From: Suillus spraguei
Lineage: Eukaryota; Basidiomycota; Agaricomycetes; Boletales; Suillaceae
Reading direction: 5' to 3'
Assembly: GCA_016800925.1 (NCBI GenBank)
Contig: JABCPU010000275.1
Location: 26,556 to 90,555, forward strand
DNA: 64,000 bases
Shown here: piece after piece, positions 33,117 to 44,942 of the stretch
Position numbering within the stretch: position 1 is the stretch's first letter
How the letters are laid out: every line of letters begins with the position of its first letter
Made by a program: the position numbers and the translations under genes
The notes under the pieces: generated by a model
What the model was told of the DNA's origin: nothing
The model's input: the letters and a program-made list of their open reading frames with translations, nothing else
The model's database searches: none

Positions 33117-33936
33117 GTATTCACCGCACATCAATCATATGTGAATGTACATCTGATCAACTGGCGCACACTGTAAATAAGGTGAGTGCGAGCTGTCTTG
33201 TATGAAATTCCGCGCTTACCATTTATTGGCATTCTTATGATGCAATAGGCCGATATCCGACGTGGAGGGCGAGAAAGTGTGCGCATGATCAGAATGCGGA
33301 TTATTCATCGAAAGAGTTATACAGGTAAGTGGTCTGTGGTCATGGTAACAATGCGCCCGAGTGTTCTTTTCTCCATGTCCTCCCTCAGCACTGTTTGGAA
33401 CTAGCGACGACACTGCATTTTTACCAATCAGGGATTCTCAACCTCTTGCTATGAAAACTGATGCCCTGTCAGCACCGCACCAACTCTACGACACAGATAG
33501 AAGATTCTGTACATTGCTGGCAACCTTGGGGCACGAAAGCTTTATGAACCAGAGAGCAAAAGGTGGTCATGAAGCAACAGATGGCTGAGGACGAGGAGCA
33601 TGGATAGTAGACAATGAGATGTGTGCTTGCACTGGCATACAGGTAGAGCGTGAGTTACCTGTCTGCTTCGTATGGATCTGACCTATTTTTGACGGTCTAT
33701 TCTATTTTTGGTCTAGCCTTGGCTGCCTGGCATCATGATGCGGACCCAGCCTTCCATCTTTTGTGGTATTCCTGCGCAGTTTTTTCATGATAAACACATA
33801 CCTTAGTGAACCAAAGCAGAAACGGACATCATTCCTCGCTCTTATTTTGGTTATCTAAGCGCTGGGTGGTGGTATATATGCCATCGCCATACATCCACCA
33901 AGTTCGCCTCTCACCTGCACCCCATTCTCTACCAAT
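33117..33936. other. intergenic upstream of the DUF6533-type gene
   Basis: No gene seen. It includes a weak plus-strand open frame (33361-33588) without motif. A TATATATG box at 33874-33881 lies about 60 bases upstream of the DUF6533-type start codon and is a reasonable promoter element for it. Confidence 0.4.
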
Positions 33937-35665
33937 ATGACCGTCGTCTCAGGCGATCCCCCTTGGTGGCCGGACATGAATGCATATATTTTTGCCAGCT
34001 ATTTTGGAGGTTCGTAGAGAGCAGTCGTGTTGAAGCTGATGCATGATATCTCAATCTAACGTTGGCTGCGGTTTCGCAGTTGCCGCCCTTGTTGTAGTGG
34101 TATATGATTGGGGTGAATATGATACTATTAAAGGATTGCTTTGGACATCTTACGAGTATTTTCAGCCCTTACATTCGGACAAGAAGTATGCTGATGTTAT
34201 GACTGGGGAAGCCCTCTTGCTAATAATGGGTTTATAGGTAGAATTGATCTGGGTGAGTAGAGCCTCGTGTCAGGGGAACACACATGAGAACACACTTAAT
34301 GACAGAGGCAACGCTTGTCCCCGATGACAGTCATGTATCTCGGTGTATGTAGCTAGTGTGTTGCTGTGGTCACGCTGTGCTGACTTGAAGGTATCCTAGG
34401 TGCGCTACCTCGGAATCTTATATGCCACGTATGTTCGAAAGGTTCAGTAATTGGTGTTGTGCTAATCATGTATCTCGTAATCAGCCTGAGCATGCTGTGT
34501 ATGTCGCCGTGGTACATTCACTGTCTTTACTTTTTCTGACCAACGGCATACAGGGAATGTTCCAGCCACCTCGCTAACAGACACAGTGAGTCTTCTGTAC
34601 GGTGCTATTCCCCTCCAAATAACTGTGGTGTCCTGTAGGAGTGAGTGTGGTTCTTTGCTAACTTCTTGGTTCACGAATGACTGCCACACTATATTGCCAC
34701 AGATGTGATTCTCTCTGAATTGTATGCCACACGAGGCTGGTCACTGATTGGATTTGTCAGGCTTTATTGTATACGTCGTATGGAATTGGATTTGTGCTGT
34801 AGCATTTGCTATGCTGTGGGGTGAGCTTGGCACTTGCGAGACACCAGTGATATTGACTTGACTTCAAGTCATCACCATCACTCGGTTGCATGCCATGTAT
34901 CAACGATCCAGAAAGATCCTGATATTCCTTATTGTCACCTTTCTGGCCGTCAACATTTTCAGCGTAATGGTCGCTGTAATGATAACGATGCATAGTTCAG
35001 CGGGTACGCTTATTTGCCAATCAAAAAAAAAAAACGTGCATCTCATCGATGAATATCAGAGGAACTCATTCTTTCCGGCACTTATCAGTGCTCGTTTAGC
35101 TACCCGGAATATATCCTACTTCTGAGTTCCATTACTTGGATACTCGTGACTGTGTTTGAGGTCGTCGCACTGTGTCTTGCAGTCTGGATTACGGTAAAAC
35201 ACTTCCGTGAGCTGCGACGACATTCAGCAGGAGGGATTATTGGGGACTGTTTCGAGGTGTTGCTGAGATCTCACGTACTTTACTTTGCGAGGTGAGCTGA
35301 TATTGTGGTTATCATTCCCTTTTCCACTGAAGGGCTCCACGTGATAGCTTTGTTGTTAGTGCTTGCTTCGAGCTCATTTCTGATTTCTCTCCAATGGCAG
35401 TATGTCAATCTTTCACTGAACTGAGACCTCTGCATAAGACCATGGTTCATTGTTTCTATAGGTTCAATATTCCCTAAAGTTCCAGATTTATAGTGGCTTG
35501 TTTCGGATTTTGGAGGTTGTGCAGATGTTTATGCTAGGACCCCGCCTGATCCTTAGCCTTCGAGAATATCATGCCGAGCTCGTGGCCAATTCTGATGCAA
35601 CAACCTGCATGACCTCAATTGCATTTCAGGAACGCGTGCATATATCGACTGGTAATGGTGTATAG
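33937..35665 (+). CDS. DUF6533-type multi-pass membrane protein with micro-exons
   Basis: The gene starts MTVVSGDPPWWPD and is cut into many small exons. The first five join in phase: 33937-34009, 34080-34112, 34166-34185 (20 nt), 34238-34252 (15 nt) and 34400-34428. Together they spell the DUF6533 hallmark region: VYDWA, LTFGQE, VELIW and VRYLGILYA. Later exons give more membrane helices: YVVWNWICAVAFAML near 34780, RLHAMYQRSRKILIFLIVTF near 34890, FEVVALCLAVWITVKHFREL near 35160, and a last part ending ERVHISTGNGV at 35665. The family is abundant in mushrooms, is predicted to be a seven-helix membrane protein, and has no proven function. Some middle exons (34480-34760, 35300-35520) were not joined exactly. 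Confidence 0.75.
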
Positions 35666-36851
35666 CACGATAGATACTCGATAGGACTAATGGTTGTCTA
35701 CAGCGGAGCAGGAGAATTTGTTTTTATTTATTATCACTCTCATCTTGGTATTACTCTAAGTTATGTGGTGTTCTGAAGTAGATTTCAGTGATATATATGT
35801 TTGGACAATGTTTTCGTTATGGTATTTAGTTAGTCATTTGAACTTTGTTATACGTATGGTACAGGTATACGAGATCCACGCACGCATGGCGCTTGAAAGC
35901 GTAGGTGCTAGATTTCATGTGCGGCTTACAGCTATCTGCTGCTGCAGTCGGACAATGTCGAATATAACCAATGTCAGGCAACACTTAAGAATTTATACAA
36001 CCTCTGTATACCAGGTAAACACGAAAAATTTACCGCCTATCGCATTCTCGTGCTCTTGCATGAACGGCATAAAAAGCGTTGTGTCCCCTCTTCCCCTCTC
36101 GTCAGTTCAGGATATGACTCATACTTGTATTCTTGCTTCACTACGTAGAGCTTGATTTCTACGTAGGTTATTTTATGGATTATTTCATTGATCGGGAGAG
36201 GACCAGGGCACTGATGACTATGACAAAAGCGTCAGTATCCATTATCTCCATATAATTATAACCCTATCTTACTCGTTTCCATCATATACCACACAATAAC
36301 ATTGTGCTTCATTCAGAATGAACTCGGCTTTGAAACAATGTCAGACACACTCAAGTTCATAGAAACGCACGGTTCCGCCTTTTTTACCAACTCCAACGCC
36401 CCCGATCGGGACAAGACGGTTGAGTGTAAATCTGCCGCACCACAGTCGGCACAGGTTTACGAGGAGAAATACCGCAAGGTTGGGATCAAGGGTGTGATAT
36501 AGTTCGCCCCCTGCACACTGGCACATCTCCCTTTTCGCTCCGCGCCTCCGCATCGGTTGTTATTGCTCAATACACGCCTCAAGGAACTGAGAAATCACAT
36601 ATAAGTAGTACTGAGAATAAGTCATGACTCGCGCCTGCACCAAGACTATCGAGGATGCAGGGTCGACCAGCACCAACCGGCTTCACCAGTCTCCCCTTCC
36701 GAAAACATCGCAATGACCGCTCACTAGTCACAGTATAATGACGAATCGTTGGGTCCTTGACATTTAGCAAGCTCATTTGTAGAGCAACTTGCTTTCATTC
36801 CTTGGATATGTGTCGTCCCATCCGAGTTAAGAGTGTCCGTCGGAATTTAAA
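35666..36851. other. intergenic, no clear gene
   Basis: Plus-strand frames at 35763-36155 (130 codons, Cys-rich, no motif) and 36302-36502 lie here; neither shows splice-linked partners or a domain. The right part borders the DIRS-type terminal repeat at 36852. Confidence 0.4.
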
Positions 36852-37054
36852 TCGGAGTTAAACTTGTTTAACTAAGTTGAATCGATTTGCGACGCTGGTC
36901 GAAACAACCTCGTGACTCTGCGTCATACTTAGAGGCCCCTTTACCAATCTAGATAAAGTGTCTGACTGATCAGTCGGTTTTGATCTGCACGTTGCACACT
37001 TGTCTTCTGAGCACCGTCTGCTCGTGCACATTCAGCACCATTTTATTTCGTGTC
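36852..37054 (+). repeat. DIRS-type element terminal repeat, copy 2
   Basis: The same 200-bp sequence as 27691-27892. It ends 40 bases before the first ATG of the element's gag region (37095), so it is the leader or left terminal repeat of the element. Confidence 0.8.
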
Positions 37055-37094
37055 ATCTTGAATTTCTTTAAAATTCGGTCATACTTCCAATCAT

Positions 37095-39428
37095 ATGTCA
37101 GATCCAGGTATGCCAGCAATCCGACACAAACACAAGCATCTCTCAGAGGACCTGGAATACAGGGGTCTTCAGTTGAAACCGAGCTTGATAGAGCGCATCT
37201 ACCCCAACAAGACATGGCGAAGAGATGCCTCGATGTCATCCAAGATTTCAGGTCTGCCAAAGGAACGAAATTTGATGCCTCCTATATTATCTGCGGGATC
37301 ATCAAAGAAAGCTTACCCCTTGGCTCAGGGGAAGACCCGTCTGTTATCATGGCTATCTACCTTACAATGCTTGATGCATGGGAGTCAGAACAAAATCAGG
37401 CTGGACAAAGAGCAGCGGGCACATCCAGAGTATGACATTCCGCAGAACCAATGTCTGATCCTGCACAGATTGAAGAAGAGTTTACTGCAGAGGATAACAG
37501 GAGTCAATGAGTCAGCATCGAGCCAGGAGAACCTGCTCGGAAACGACCTAAACTTGACTTTACCTGTCTTGAACTCAAATCAACAGTTAATGAAGAACCA
37601 TCCAGGCCCCTATCAGCAAACCTCGGACAAACTGTCCGCATCTTACAAAATTGGGCACAGGATCAGAAACAAGCTAAACTCAAACTCATGTATCATGAAC
37701 AGAGTCCAGAGTTTTATGAATCCGGATGGGCCGATATCGTTGCCAGATGAAGCCTCAATCTTGATGCCATCCACACCATCATCACTACATCAAGATCAGT
37801 TGATAAACATACAGAATCCATCGGAGATGTTGAATTTACCTACGGAGTCTCTGAAACGGCCACAAAGAAAATTACCAAGCAAGGCCACTGGAATGCTGCA
37901 TGGAACAGAGCCTCACGAGCTCTCAAATTCGCTTTCCCATTCTGACAGGCTGAACTTAATGCCTACTCAGAACACATTAATGAACAATTTGATCAACAAT
38001 CGGAAAGCTGCCATGAACGAGTCATCAGATATGACAAATCTGTCAGATTCAGAGTTGGAAACACTCGCAGGTATGAATTGTCAGACTTTGAGTGCTTCAG
38101 GGACATCTACAGCTCTCACTTCTCCGCTGGAGGAAGACTGCATAATGAAACGGAGGAATCTAACAAATCCACTGGAGGAGGTCGAGAAAATGTCACCAAA
38201 CGAGAACCCTGCCGTAAATGGAATAATGGTGAATGCACACACAGTGCAGCCACCTGTCATTACGCACACATCTGCAATGTCGAACAAAATGGATGTATCT
38301 GTGCCCGTCGTCATGTCAAAACAAAACATCATGAGGACGGGAACACTAAATCAGCCTGAAAAATACCTTAAACGTCCGCGTTTTCGCCGAGGGCTGATTT
38401 GGTTGCCAACCAATAATTCATTTAGCCCAACCGCACGTTCTACAGAGTATGTGGATCCTGTCCCAGAGGCTCCTACTTACCTTATGGACAGTGATGCAGC
38501 CCGCACAGTATGCAATCATCCAGATCTCTTCAAAATAGTAACACCGATCAATGTTGATCAGTTTCAAGTTCTCCTTGCTGACCATCCAAATCAACCTTTC
38601 ATTTTGTCAGTGTGTCGAGCCTTATGTGAAGGTTTTTGGCCATGGGCAGATGCTTCGGATGAGTCATATCCCTCTATAAACGATAACTCAATGCACACCT
38701 GTGCAAAATCAGCGGATCAAGAAAAGTTTATTGAGGAACAGCTACGAGAAGAAATACGTCTTGGATGTGTATCAGAGCCTTTTGGTCCAGATTTATTCCC
38801 CGGAATGTACAGTGTGCCAATGCATACCATCCCTAAACCCAATTCAGATAAACTACGCCTTGTAGTGGATCACACAGCAGGAGAATACTCGCTGAACTCC
38901 ATGATTGATTCAGATGCCGTTAGAGGCACCAAACTTGACGGTTTGCATTCGCTTGGTGCTTCCCTGCTGCAATTTCGACAAGAACATCCTAATGATAAAT
39001 TGGTCCTTTTTAAATCAGATGTTTCTCAAGCTTTTTGGCAGTTACCTATGCACCTGCTGTGGCAAACCAAGCAAGTGCTAATGGTACAAGGTCAACGTCA
39101 TGTGGATCGTTGCAATAACTTTGGAGGACGAGGATCCCCTAAGGTCTGGATCTTGTTTATGTCACTGGTCACTTGGATTGCAATTCATTGCATGCTTATT
39201 GATGCTCTTAAACTTTATATGGACAACTCTTTTTCATTTGAGCTAGCAGAGCATATGTTGTACTATCCGCCTTATCAAACTGACTACCCTGAGAAACAGA
39301 CTCGTCTGTTACAACTCTGGGACAAGCTCAGAATCCCTCATGATCGTCCCAAACAACTTTTTGGTTCAACTCTGACCATTATTGGTTTCAACGTCAACCC
39401 TAACACTATGTCTGCTACTTTGCCGATG
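37095..39428 (+). pseudogene. DIRS-type element gag and reverse transcriptase, truncated
   Basis: Two reading frames overlap. The gag-like frame (visible as 37200-37435 and 38078-38359) has a helical part (GIIKESLPLGSGEDP) and ends with a CCCH zinc finger, CRKWNNGECTHSAATCHYAH, followed by more Cys/His; it carries several stops. The second frame is open from 37095 to 39518 and encodes RT from about residue 430: PEAPTYLMDSD, LRLVVDHTAGEYSLNSMI, LFKSDVSQAFWQLPMH (catalytic Asp in FKSDVS) and LIDALKLYMDNSF, where the usual double Asp is reduced. RNase H and the recombinase are absent, since the sequence is cut at 39428 by an LTR. The last 30 codons of the open frame are LTR. Confidence 0.75.
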
Positions 39429-39901
39429 TTACGAACTGGGGTGGTGTCACCAGCGACAGTGAAAATACACAGACGGTCTGCTGGGAGTTCTTACAATGTT
39501 CAAAAGAGAACAAGGTGAAAGTACTAGGAACGCGTTCCAAGTACGATCAAGGGTTCAGCCTCAAAGACAGGTCTAAGAGGTATCCGCGAGAATAAAGACT
39601 AAGGCTAAGGAGTGCTTAGACTTAGAGATGATTCAAGACGACTTAGGTTGGAGACCTAAGCGAAGGAGATTCCAGGTAAAACCCAGTAAGATTAAAGTAG
39701 GGAATCTACTACAAGTACACTGTGCTTAAATAGGCCAATATATGCGCACAGACCAAGAGAGATGTGGGAATGTAAGTACGTATCCAAAGAAGGAAGGCAA
39801 CTATAGTACAGATGCGTTGAGCATATGAGTCAGAGTCATGTTATGTAATATACATGGTAAATGAGATAGGAAAATGAATAGGGGCACGTACGATTGTAAC
39901 A
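39429..39901 (-). repeat. 3' LTR of chromovirus copy A
   Basis: 473 bp, TGTTACG...GTAACA. It differs from the right LTR at scattered sites (for example GGTGTCACC against GGCGTCACC and TTCAAAAGAGAACAAG against TCCAGAAGAGGCAAG), so the pair is not newly made or has been exchanged by recombination. The plus-strand copy of AAGATTAAAGT, the self-priming complement, lies near 39693. Confidence 0.9.
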
Positions 39902-39933
39902 TTACCCCCTTTTTATACGTAAAGTCACCGGCT

Positions 39934-41402
39934 TTACACATCTTGATTCGCATAGTAGACGGGGTCATCGCTAAACTCGTAGTCTTCATCAGCGAATGAT
40001 CCGCTCATCATATACTTCGCTTCGTCTAGACCAGCACGACGCTTAGAGTCCCTCCTTTTCTCTGCACGAATGTGTTCATCGTCAAGCTGCTTTTCCCAAG
40101 CACGAAGTGCGTCGTAAAATCCTTCATCTTTCCAAGTTAACCCAAAGGGCGGAGGCCCAACTCGGTCAGGACAATAGAGGGATAAATGAGTGGGCGACCA
40201 ATATCTGCAAACCTTGCACTGATACTCCGCGCAGTTCTTTTGGCGATGTCCTAGTAATCCACAGACCCGGCACTTCATGTTCTCGTCAGGGTTAGAAGAA
40301 ACTTTGCGTAAGGGAGACGGAGAAATGATGGGCGTAGGACTGGTGGATCTAGCGCGCTTCTTTCCCTTCTTCTTCGTCATACGTTTTAAGGCAAGGGTGT
40401 TCTGCCGTTTAAGCTGCGCCTGTTGAGCAGAGGATAAAGTGTATGCTGATATAGGGAGATCCGGTGTGACTTCTCGTTCAGCAGCCGCAATGAGTTCGGT
40501 GGATGAAGAGGGAGATGTGATACCGAAGTCTTTTACTAAGACTGGTGAAACGGGATCCATAGGGCCGAATGACGATGGGATAGACATGGGAGGGTGTATA
40601 TGAAGATCACGTAGTCGAGGGCCGAGGGTTACCAACTCAGTGGCGGAGATACCTAGCAGTTTAGCGGCCTCATACTGTTCCTCTGTGCATGGTTCATATA
40701 GCCATGCTGGGTGTTCATGGGTGACTGTAATCGGGGGCGGTGAATTTGGTCGTTGAATTGGAGATGGGGTTCGAGGAGATGCAAGATTTGACTGCGTTTG
40801 TTGTAAGTCGGTGATGGCTTCTTCCACTAGATTTCTAGCTGCTCTGGTTTCAGCAACCGATTGCTGGATCGTTTCAACAACTTTGTTGGTGAGTTGTCCA
40901 ATCTCTTGGACAGCAGTATATAAGCCAGTAAAGGCGTCAAGACTAGAATAAACACGCGAAGATGAGGGTGCTGGAATAGGAAGTGGCGTATCTTCCTGCG
41001 GAGAGGGAGGTCGAGCAACGCCTGCTCGACGTTCGGCAATGATATGAATAGCTTCTTCAACATCATTTTTAAAAGAGGTGGGAAACAGCAACATAGCGTA
41101 AGCGCGAATGCGTTTTTGAAGATGTAAGAAGCGGTGTCGGTAAGTAGCTTCCGTGATATCCTTGGCGGTGATTTCGATGAGTGCTGCGGTACGGATGATG
41201 TTGACGAGGAGTAGGGCGGGGAAAGCGCCTCGTTCAGTGAGAATTCTTTCGATTCAAGGGCATGTCCCTCGCAAAGGATGGCGGCTTCGATGTAAGAGGA
41301 GTTGTCGATTTCTGTGGTGAGGTTTCCGTATTGGTCAGTTTCAGAATCGGAGTCATTGGTGGCAGCGACGACGGGTGTGATGTAGGCAGTGGGGAAAGAC
41401 AT
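39934..41402 (-). pseudogene. extra 3' ORF of copy A with two zinc knuckle-like motifs
   Basis: Two frames, 41402 to about 41230 and then about 41235-39934, form one ORF of roughly 490 codons with one frameshift. It lies after the chromodomain stop and before the 3' LTR, in the sense strand. The N-terminal part is acidic, the middle has a helix (NKVVETIQQSVAETRAARN) and Pro/Ser-rich linkers, and a Lys/Arg run (KKKGKKRARS) precedes a CCHC-like knuckle, CRVCGLLGHRQKNC, and a second Cys cluster, CKVCRYWSPTHLSLYC. The end is acidic. No catalytic motif is visible. It looks like a gag-like nucleic-acid-binding protein; known chromoviruses normally end with the chromodomain. Function unknown. Confidence 0.65.
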
Positions 41403-41455
41403 TTCGATGCTGGTAGTTGATCAAGTGCTAGTGCGGTTGATTGACTGAAAGATAA

Positions 41456-42812
41456 TCAGAGGGCATGTTGCTTCTTATAAGCATTCAAGATTCGAGCGGA
41501 GTTCTTCAAGTTCTTTTCTGGGAGCCATTCGTTATCTCCCGATGGATATCCTTTCCAGGAAACGAGATATCGTCGGCGATTGCCGGTTCCTTTGTGGGAA
41601 AGAATTGCTTCGATTTCATATTCTTCTTCTTCTTCGATGATATCAGGTGGGGTTCAGGGAAGTTCGGTCCGTGTACGTCTGTTTCGCTATAGGATGATAA
41701 GACAGAAGCATGGAACGTAGGGTGAATCTTCCATTGCGGAGGAAGCTTGAGTGTGAACGTGATGGTGATAAGACATCGATGATCGGGAAAGGTCCGTATC
41801 GTTTCGGTGCCAGTTTCCTCGATGGGAGTTTAAGTCTAAGATTAGCGGCGGATAGCCAAACCTTATCTCCGATCTTCCATGGGATGTACTTATCTCCTCG
41901 GGATCGTTCGCCATTGTCTGCATAGCAATGTTGTGGCAGGCGATTGCTTCTTCTCTTATCTTCTGCAGAGATCGTACTCGATCTTCTGCTGCGGGGACGG
42001 ATGAATCCGGGATCAGATGAGGGATAGCGCGTGGTTCATATCCCATCATCAAATAGAAAGGTGATGCATTCCTTGCATCGTGTTTCCGGTGGTTGTGGAC
42101 GAATTCGGCGATTGGTAAGTGTTCTACCCAATCTTCAGGGTTGTTGCGACAATAAATGCGTAGATATGTCTCAAGTTCTTGATTGAGCCTTTCCGTTGAC
42201 CATCAGTCTGCGGGTGGTAAGCCGTGGATGGAGCGATGACGTAGTCAGAAGTCGGGCAAGTTCCTTTGAGAAGCGAGATAGGAATTGTGGTCCTCGATCC
42301 GAGATAACTTTGTCATGGAGTCCAAATCGTCGGTACACATGTTTTAAAAATAGCTTGGCCACACCTTCTGATGTGATAGTTTTCAAACAAGGGATAATAA
42401 TTACCCCCTTCGTAAGGCCATGGTCTACCACGACCATGATACTGTCAAAGCCTCCAGAGACAGGGAGGTCAGTAATAAGGTCGACAGAGACTTGGGAGAA
42501 CGGGCGAACAGCCGACGAAGGAATCGGCGTAAGCGGGGGACGAACGGGATGAGTATCCGCTTTCATTTGCTGACAAAGGGCGCAACCCTCAACGTATTTC
42601 CGAATATAAGAGCCCATTGCAGGCCACCAGGCTTCTCGTTTTACGAGTTCTTCAGTTTTGAATCTACCGGGGTGTCCCGCGGTAGGATGATCATGATACC
42701 GTTTCAGGATATCGGAGCGATGCGCCGGTGGAATATAAGCGCGATTCTTAAAATAGAGGACGTTCTCCTCAATCTTCCAATCAGAGAGTGCCGATTTCAT
42801 AGGGGCAGGCAC
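41456..42812 (-). pseudogene. copy A integrase with chromodomain, frameshifted
   Basis: 42812-42171 has the zinc-binding domain (HPGRFKTEELVKR, CALCQQMK) and the first two core Asp residues (DHGLTKG region and ISDRGPQFLSRF). A frameshift near 42220 precedes the Glu. 42052-41700 carries the C-terminal part (MMGYEPRAIPHLIPD, VRSLQKIREEA), again shifted. The last 65 codons, ending at the TGA 41456-41458, are a chromodomain: [33 protein letters not shown], with Tyr and the two Trp at the methyl-lysine cage positions. Chromodomains steer integration toward marked chromatin. The whole is inactive as read. Confidence 0.85.
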
Positions 42813-42998
42813 ACGCCATCAAGGGCATCAGATGCTGTCTTGAAGACAGGGTCGTCGAGGGGGTCAGAGGATGATAGCACATCCTTCAAGTCGGTGTCGA
42901 TAAGACGAACGAATAGAGCGTCAGGGAGGAGGGTCTGGTCCTCGTTATCGTCTTTGCCAGAATCGTAATCAGGCCGCGGGATAGTGCATCAGGTACTG

Positions 42999-44511
42999 CT
43001 AATTAGTACCTGCAACGTGATGCAGTTCAATGTCGTAGATAGACAAAATCAATTGCCAACGTGCTTGGCGACGGGTGAGCTTCTGTGCACTTCTAAAGTA
43101 CAGAAGGTTCTTATGGTCGGTGAATACCAGGACGGGGTGTGGGTTTCCTTCGAGATAATGACGCCATTCGTTCAATGCCCGGATCACGCAAGGAGTTCCC
43201 GATCAAAGATCTGGTAATTGCGTTCTGCGGGGTTCAGAGACTGTGAGAGGTATGCACAAGGGTGATAAACACCATTCTCATCAGTCTGCAGGAGAACTCC
43301 GCCGGTTGCTACAAGCGAAGCGTCGGTAGCAATGGCAAATTGTCGGGAAGGATCAGGGTTACGGAGTACCGGTTGGGAAGTGAAGCGTCGTTTCAATTCT
43401 TCGAAGGTGTCCATACATTCGGGTGACCATTCAAAGGCCTTATCTTTCTTTGTTAAATCGATAAGGGGTCTGGCGATGTCAGAATAGTGGGAAATGAACG
43501 TTCGGTAGAAGTTGCAAAAGCCGAGGAATGACCGAACATCTTTTACAGATTTCGGGGATTGGCCATTCGGAGATTCCTTGGTCTTGGCGGTGTCCATAGC
43601 AACTTGTCCGGGGCGAATTATCATTCCGAGGTATTCCACTTCTTCGGCATCGAAGGTGCATTTCTCCGGTTTCAAGAACAGGTGTTCTTTTCGTATTTTC
43701 ATCAAAACTCGTCTGGTTCGTTCACGGTGTTCTGCCATTGTTGTGGAGAAAATCAGGATATCGTCCATATAGATAACCATCCATCCTTCATTGATTTCTT
43801 GTTGAAAGGTGCGATTCATGTATGCTTGAAAAGTTGCTGGGGAATTGCAAAGGCCAAAGAACATGACGTTTGGTTCGAATAGGCCGAATTCCGTGGTAAA
43901 AGCAGCTTTCCACCTATCATCAGGATGGATGCGAATATTGTTATAACCGGACCGAATATCCATTTTCGTAAAGAACCGTGCGTTATGAAGACGTGCGACA
44001 AGGGAAATAGGGAGTGGGAGCGGATATGCGTTCTTGACTGTCCAATCATTGATGTAGCGATAATCTTGACAGGGACGCAGTTCTCCACTCTTCTTTCCCA
44101 CAAAGAAGAAGCCACTAGCTTGAGGTGACTTCGATTCCGAGATAAAGCCTTTCGCAACGTTTTCATCGATAAACGTTTTGACAGCAGCGCGTTCTTTTTC
44201 CGATAGCGGGTAGACCTTAGACGTACGAGGATAAAACCGGGTTTGGTGTCGATCCGATGATCAATACCAGGGCGTTCGGGGGGTAGTTTGTTTAATCCGT
44301 CTTTAGCAAAGACGTCTGCGAAGTCGTGCAAATAATCCGGGACCAATTCTTCGAAGGATTTCTTTTTCTTTTCCTTCTCGTCCGTAGCGAATTCCTGAGC
44401 TTTGTTACTATATTTCGGAGGGGGGAATTGCAGGAGTAGGATTGTTCGAAGTTGAGAAGTTCCATCACGTGTCAAGGGTGTATCCATGGAGACTTCTTCT
44501 ATAATCCTCAT
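42999..44511 (-). pseudogene. copy A reverse transcriptase and RNase H
   Basis: 44511-44101 is the N-terminal part (PPERPGIDHRIDTKPG) and contains a frameshift near 44200. 44101-43184 is a clean RT: LRPCQDYRYIND, FFTKMDIRSGYNNIRI, FGLCNSPATFQAYMN and the catalytic box VIYMDDILIFS near residue 132, followed by the RNase H start FAIATDASLVATGG. 43187-42999 continues the RNase H ([20 protein letters not shown]) after a small frame break near 43186. This is the standard Ty3 arrangement. Confidence 0.9.
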
Positions 44512-44942
44512 GCTAATCCATCGGTGTCGTATTCCACAAGAAATTCACCATCTCCAGCTCGTAGAGGAAATTTCGCGTACTTCTGGTGCATGCCAGACGT
44601 CATTCATGGTATCGAATTGGTCATCATCCTCGGTTGGGATCAACGAGGGCACGGGTTCTTCTTTATCAGGGATTTCTTCTATTGAAGCTGAAAGAGTTTT
44701 CGGGGGAACGAAGAACTTGGATAGTTTCGGTACATTGGTGTTCGTCCTGAGAGTTCTTCTTCTGGTTTTCTTTTTCCTTGCTTCTGTTCTTCTATTGGCC
44801 GTGCTCAATAGGTTCTTGTCCAACCCGATGCTCGGGTTCGGATTCATTCTTGCGCTTCTCTGCGCGGGGAATCGGTGACACTGCTCTCGGCAATTGTACA
44901 CGTGGAGTGGGTTCAATAGTACGTGGCATTCGTACTTCTGGT
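44512..44942. other. linker between protease and RT in copy A
   Basis: Low-complexity coding linker, Glu/Lys- and Pro-rich in the minus-strand frame (44545-44916, with IEEIPDKEEPVPS). The same linker is found in copy B at about 62050-62400. There is no domain. Confidence 0.55.

Noticed and set aside
37095..39518. One intact 807-residue protein
   Set aside because: The last part is LTR sequence of copy A and the first part overlaps the gag frame; only about 38380-39428 is recognisable RT.
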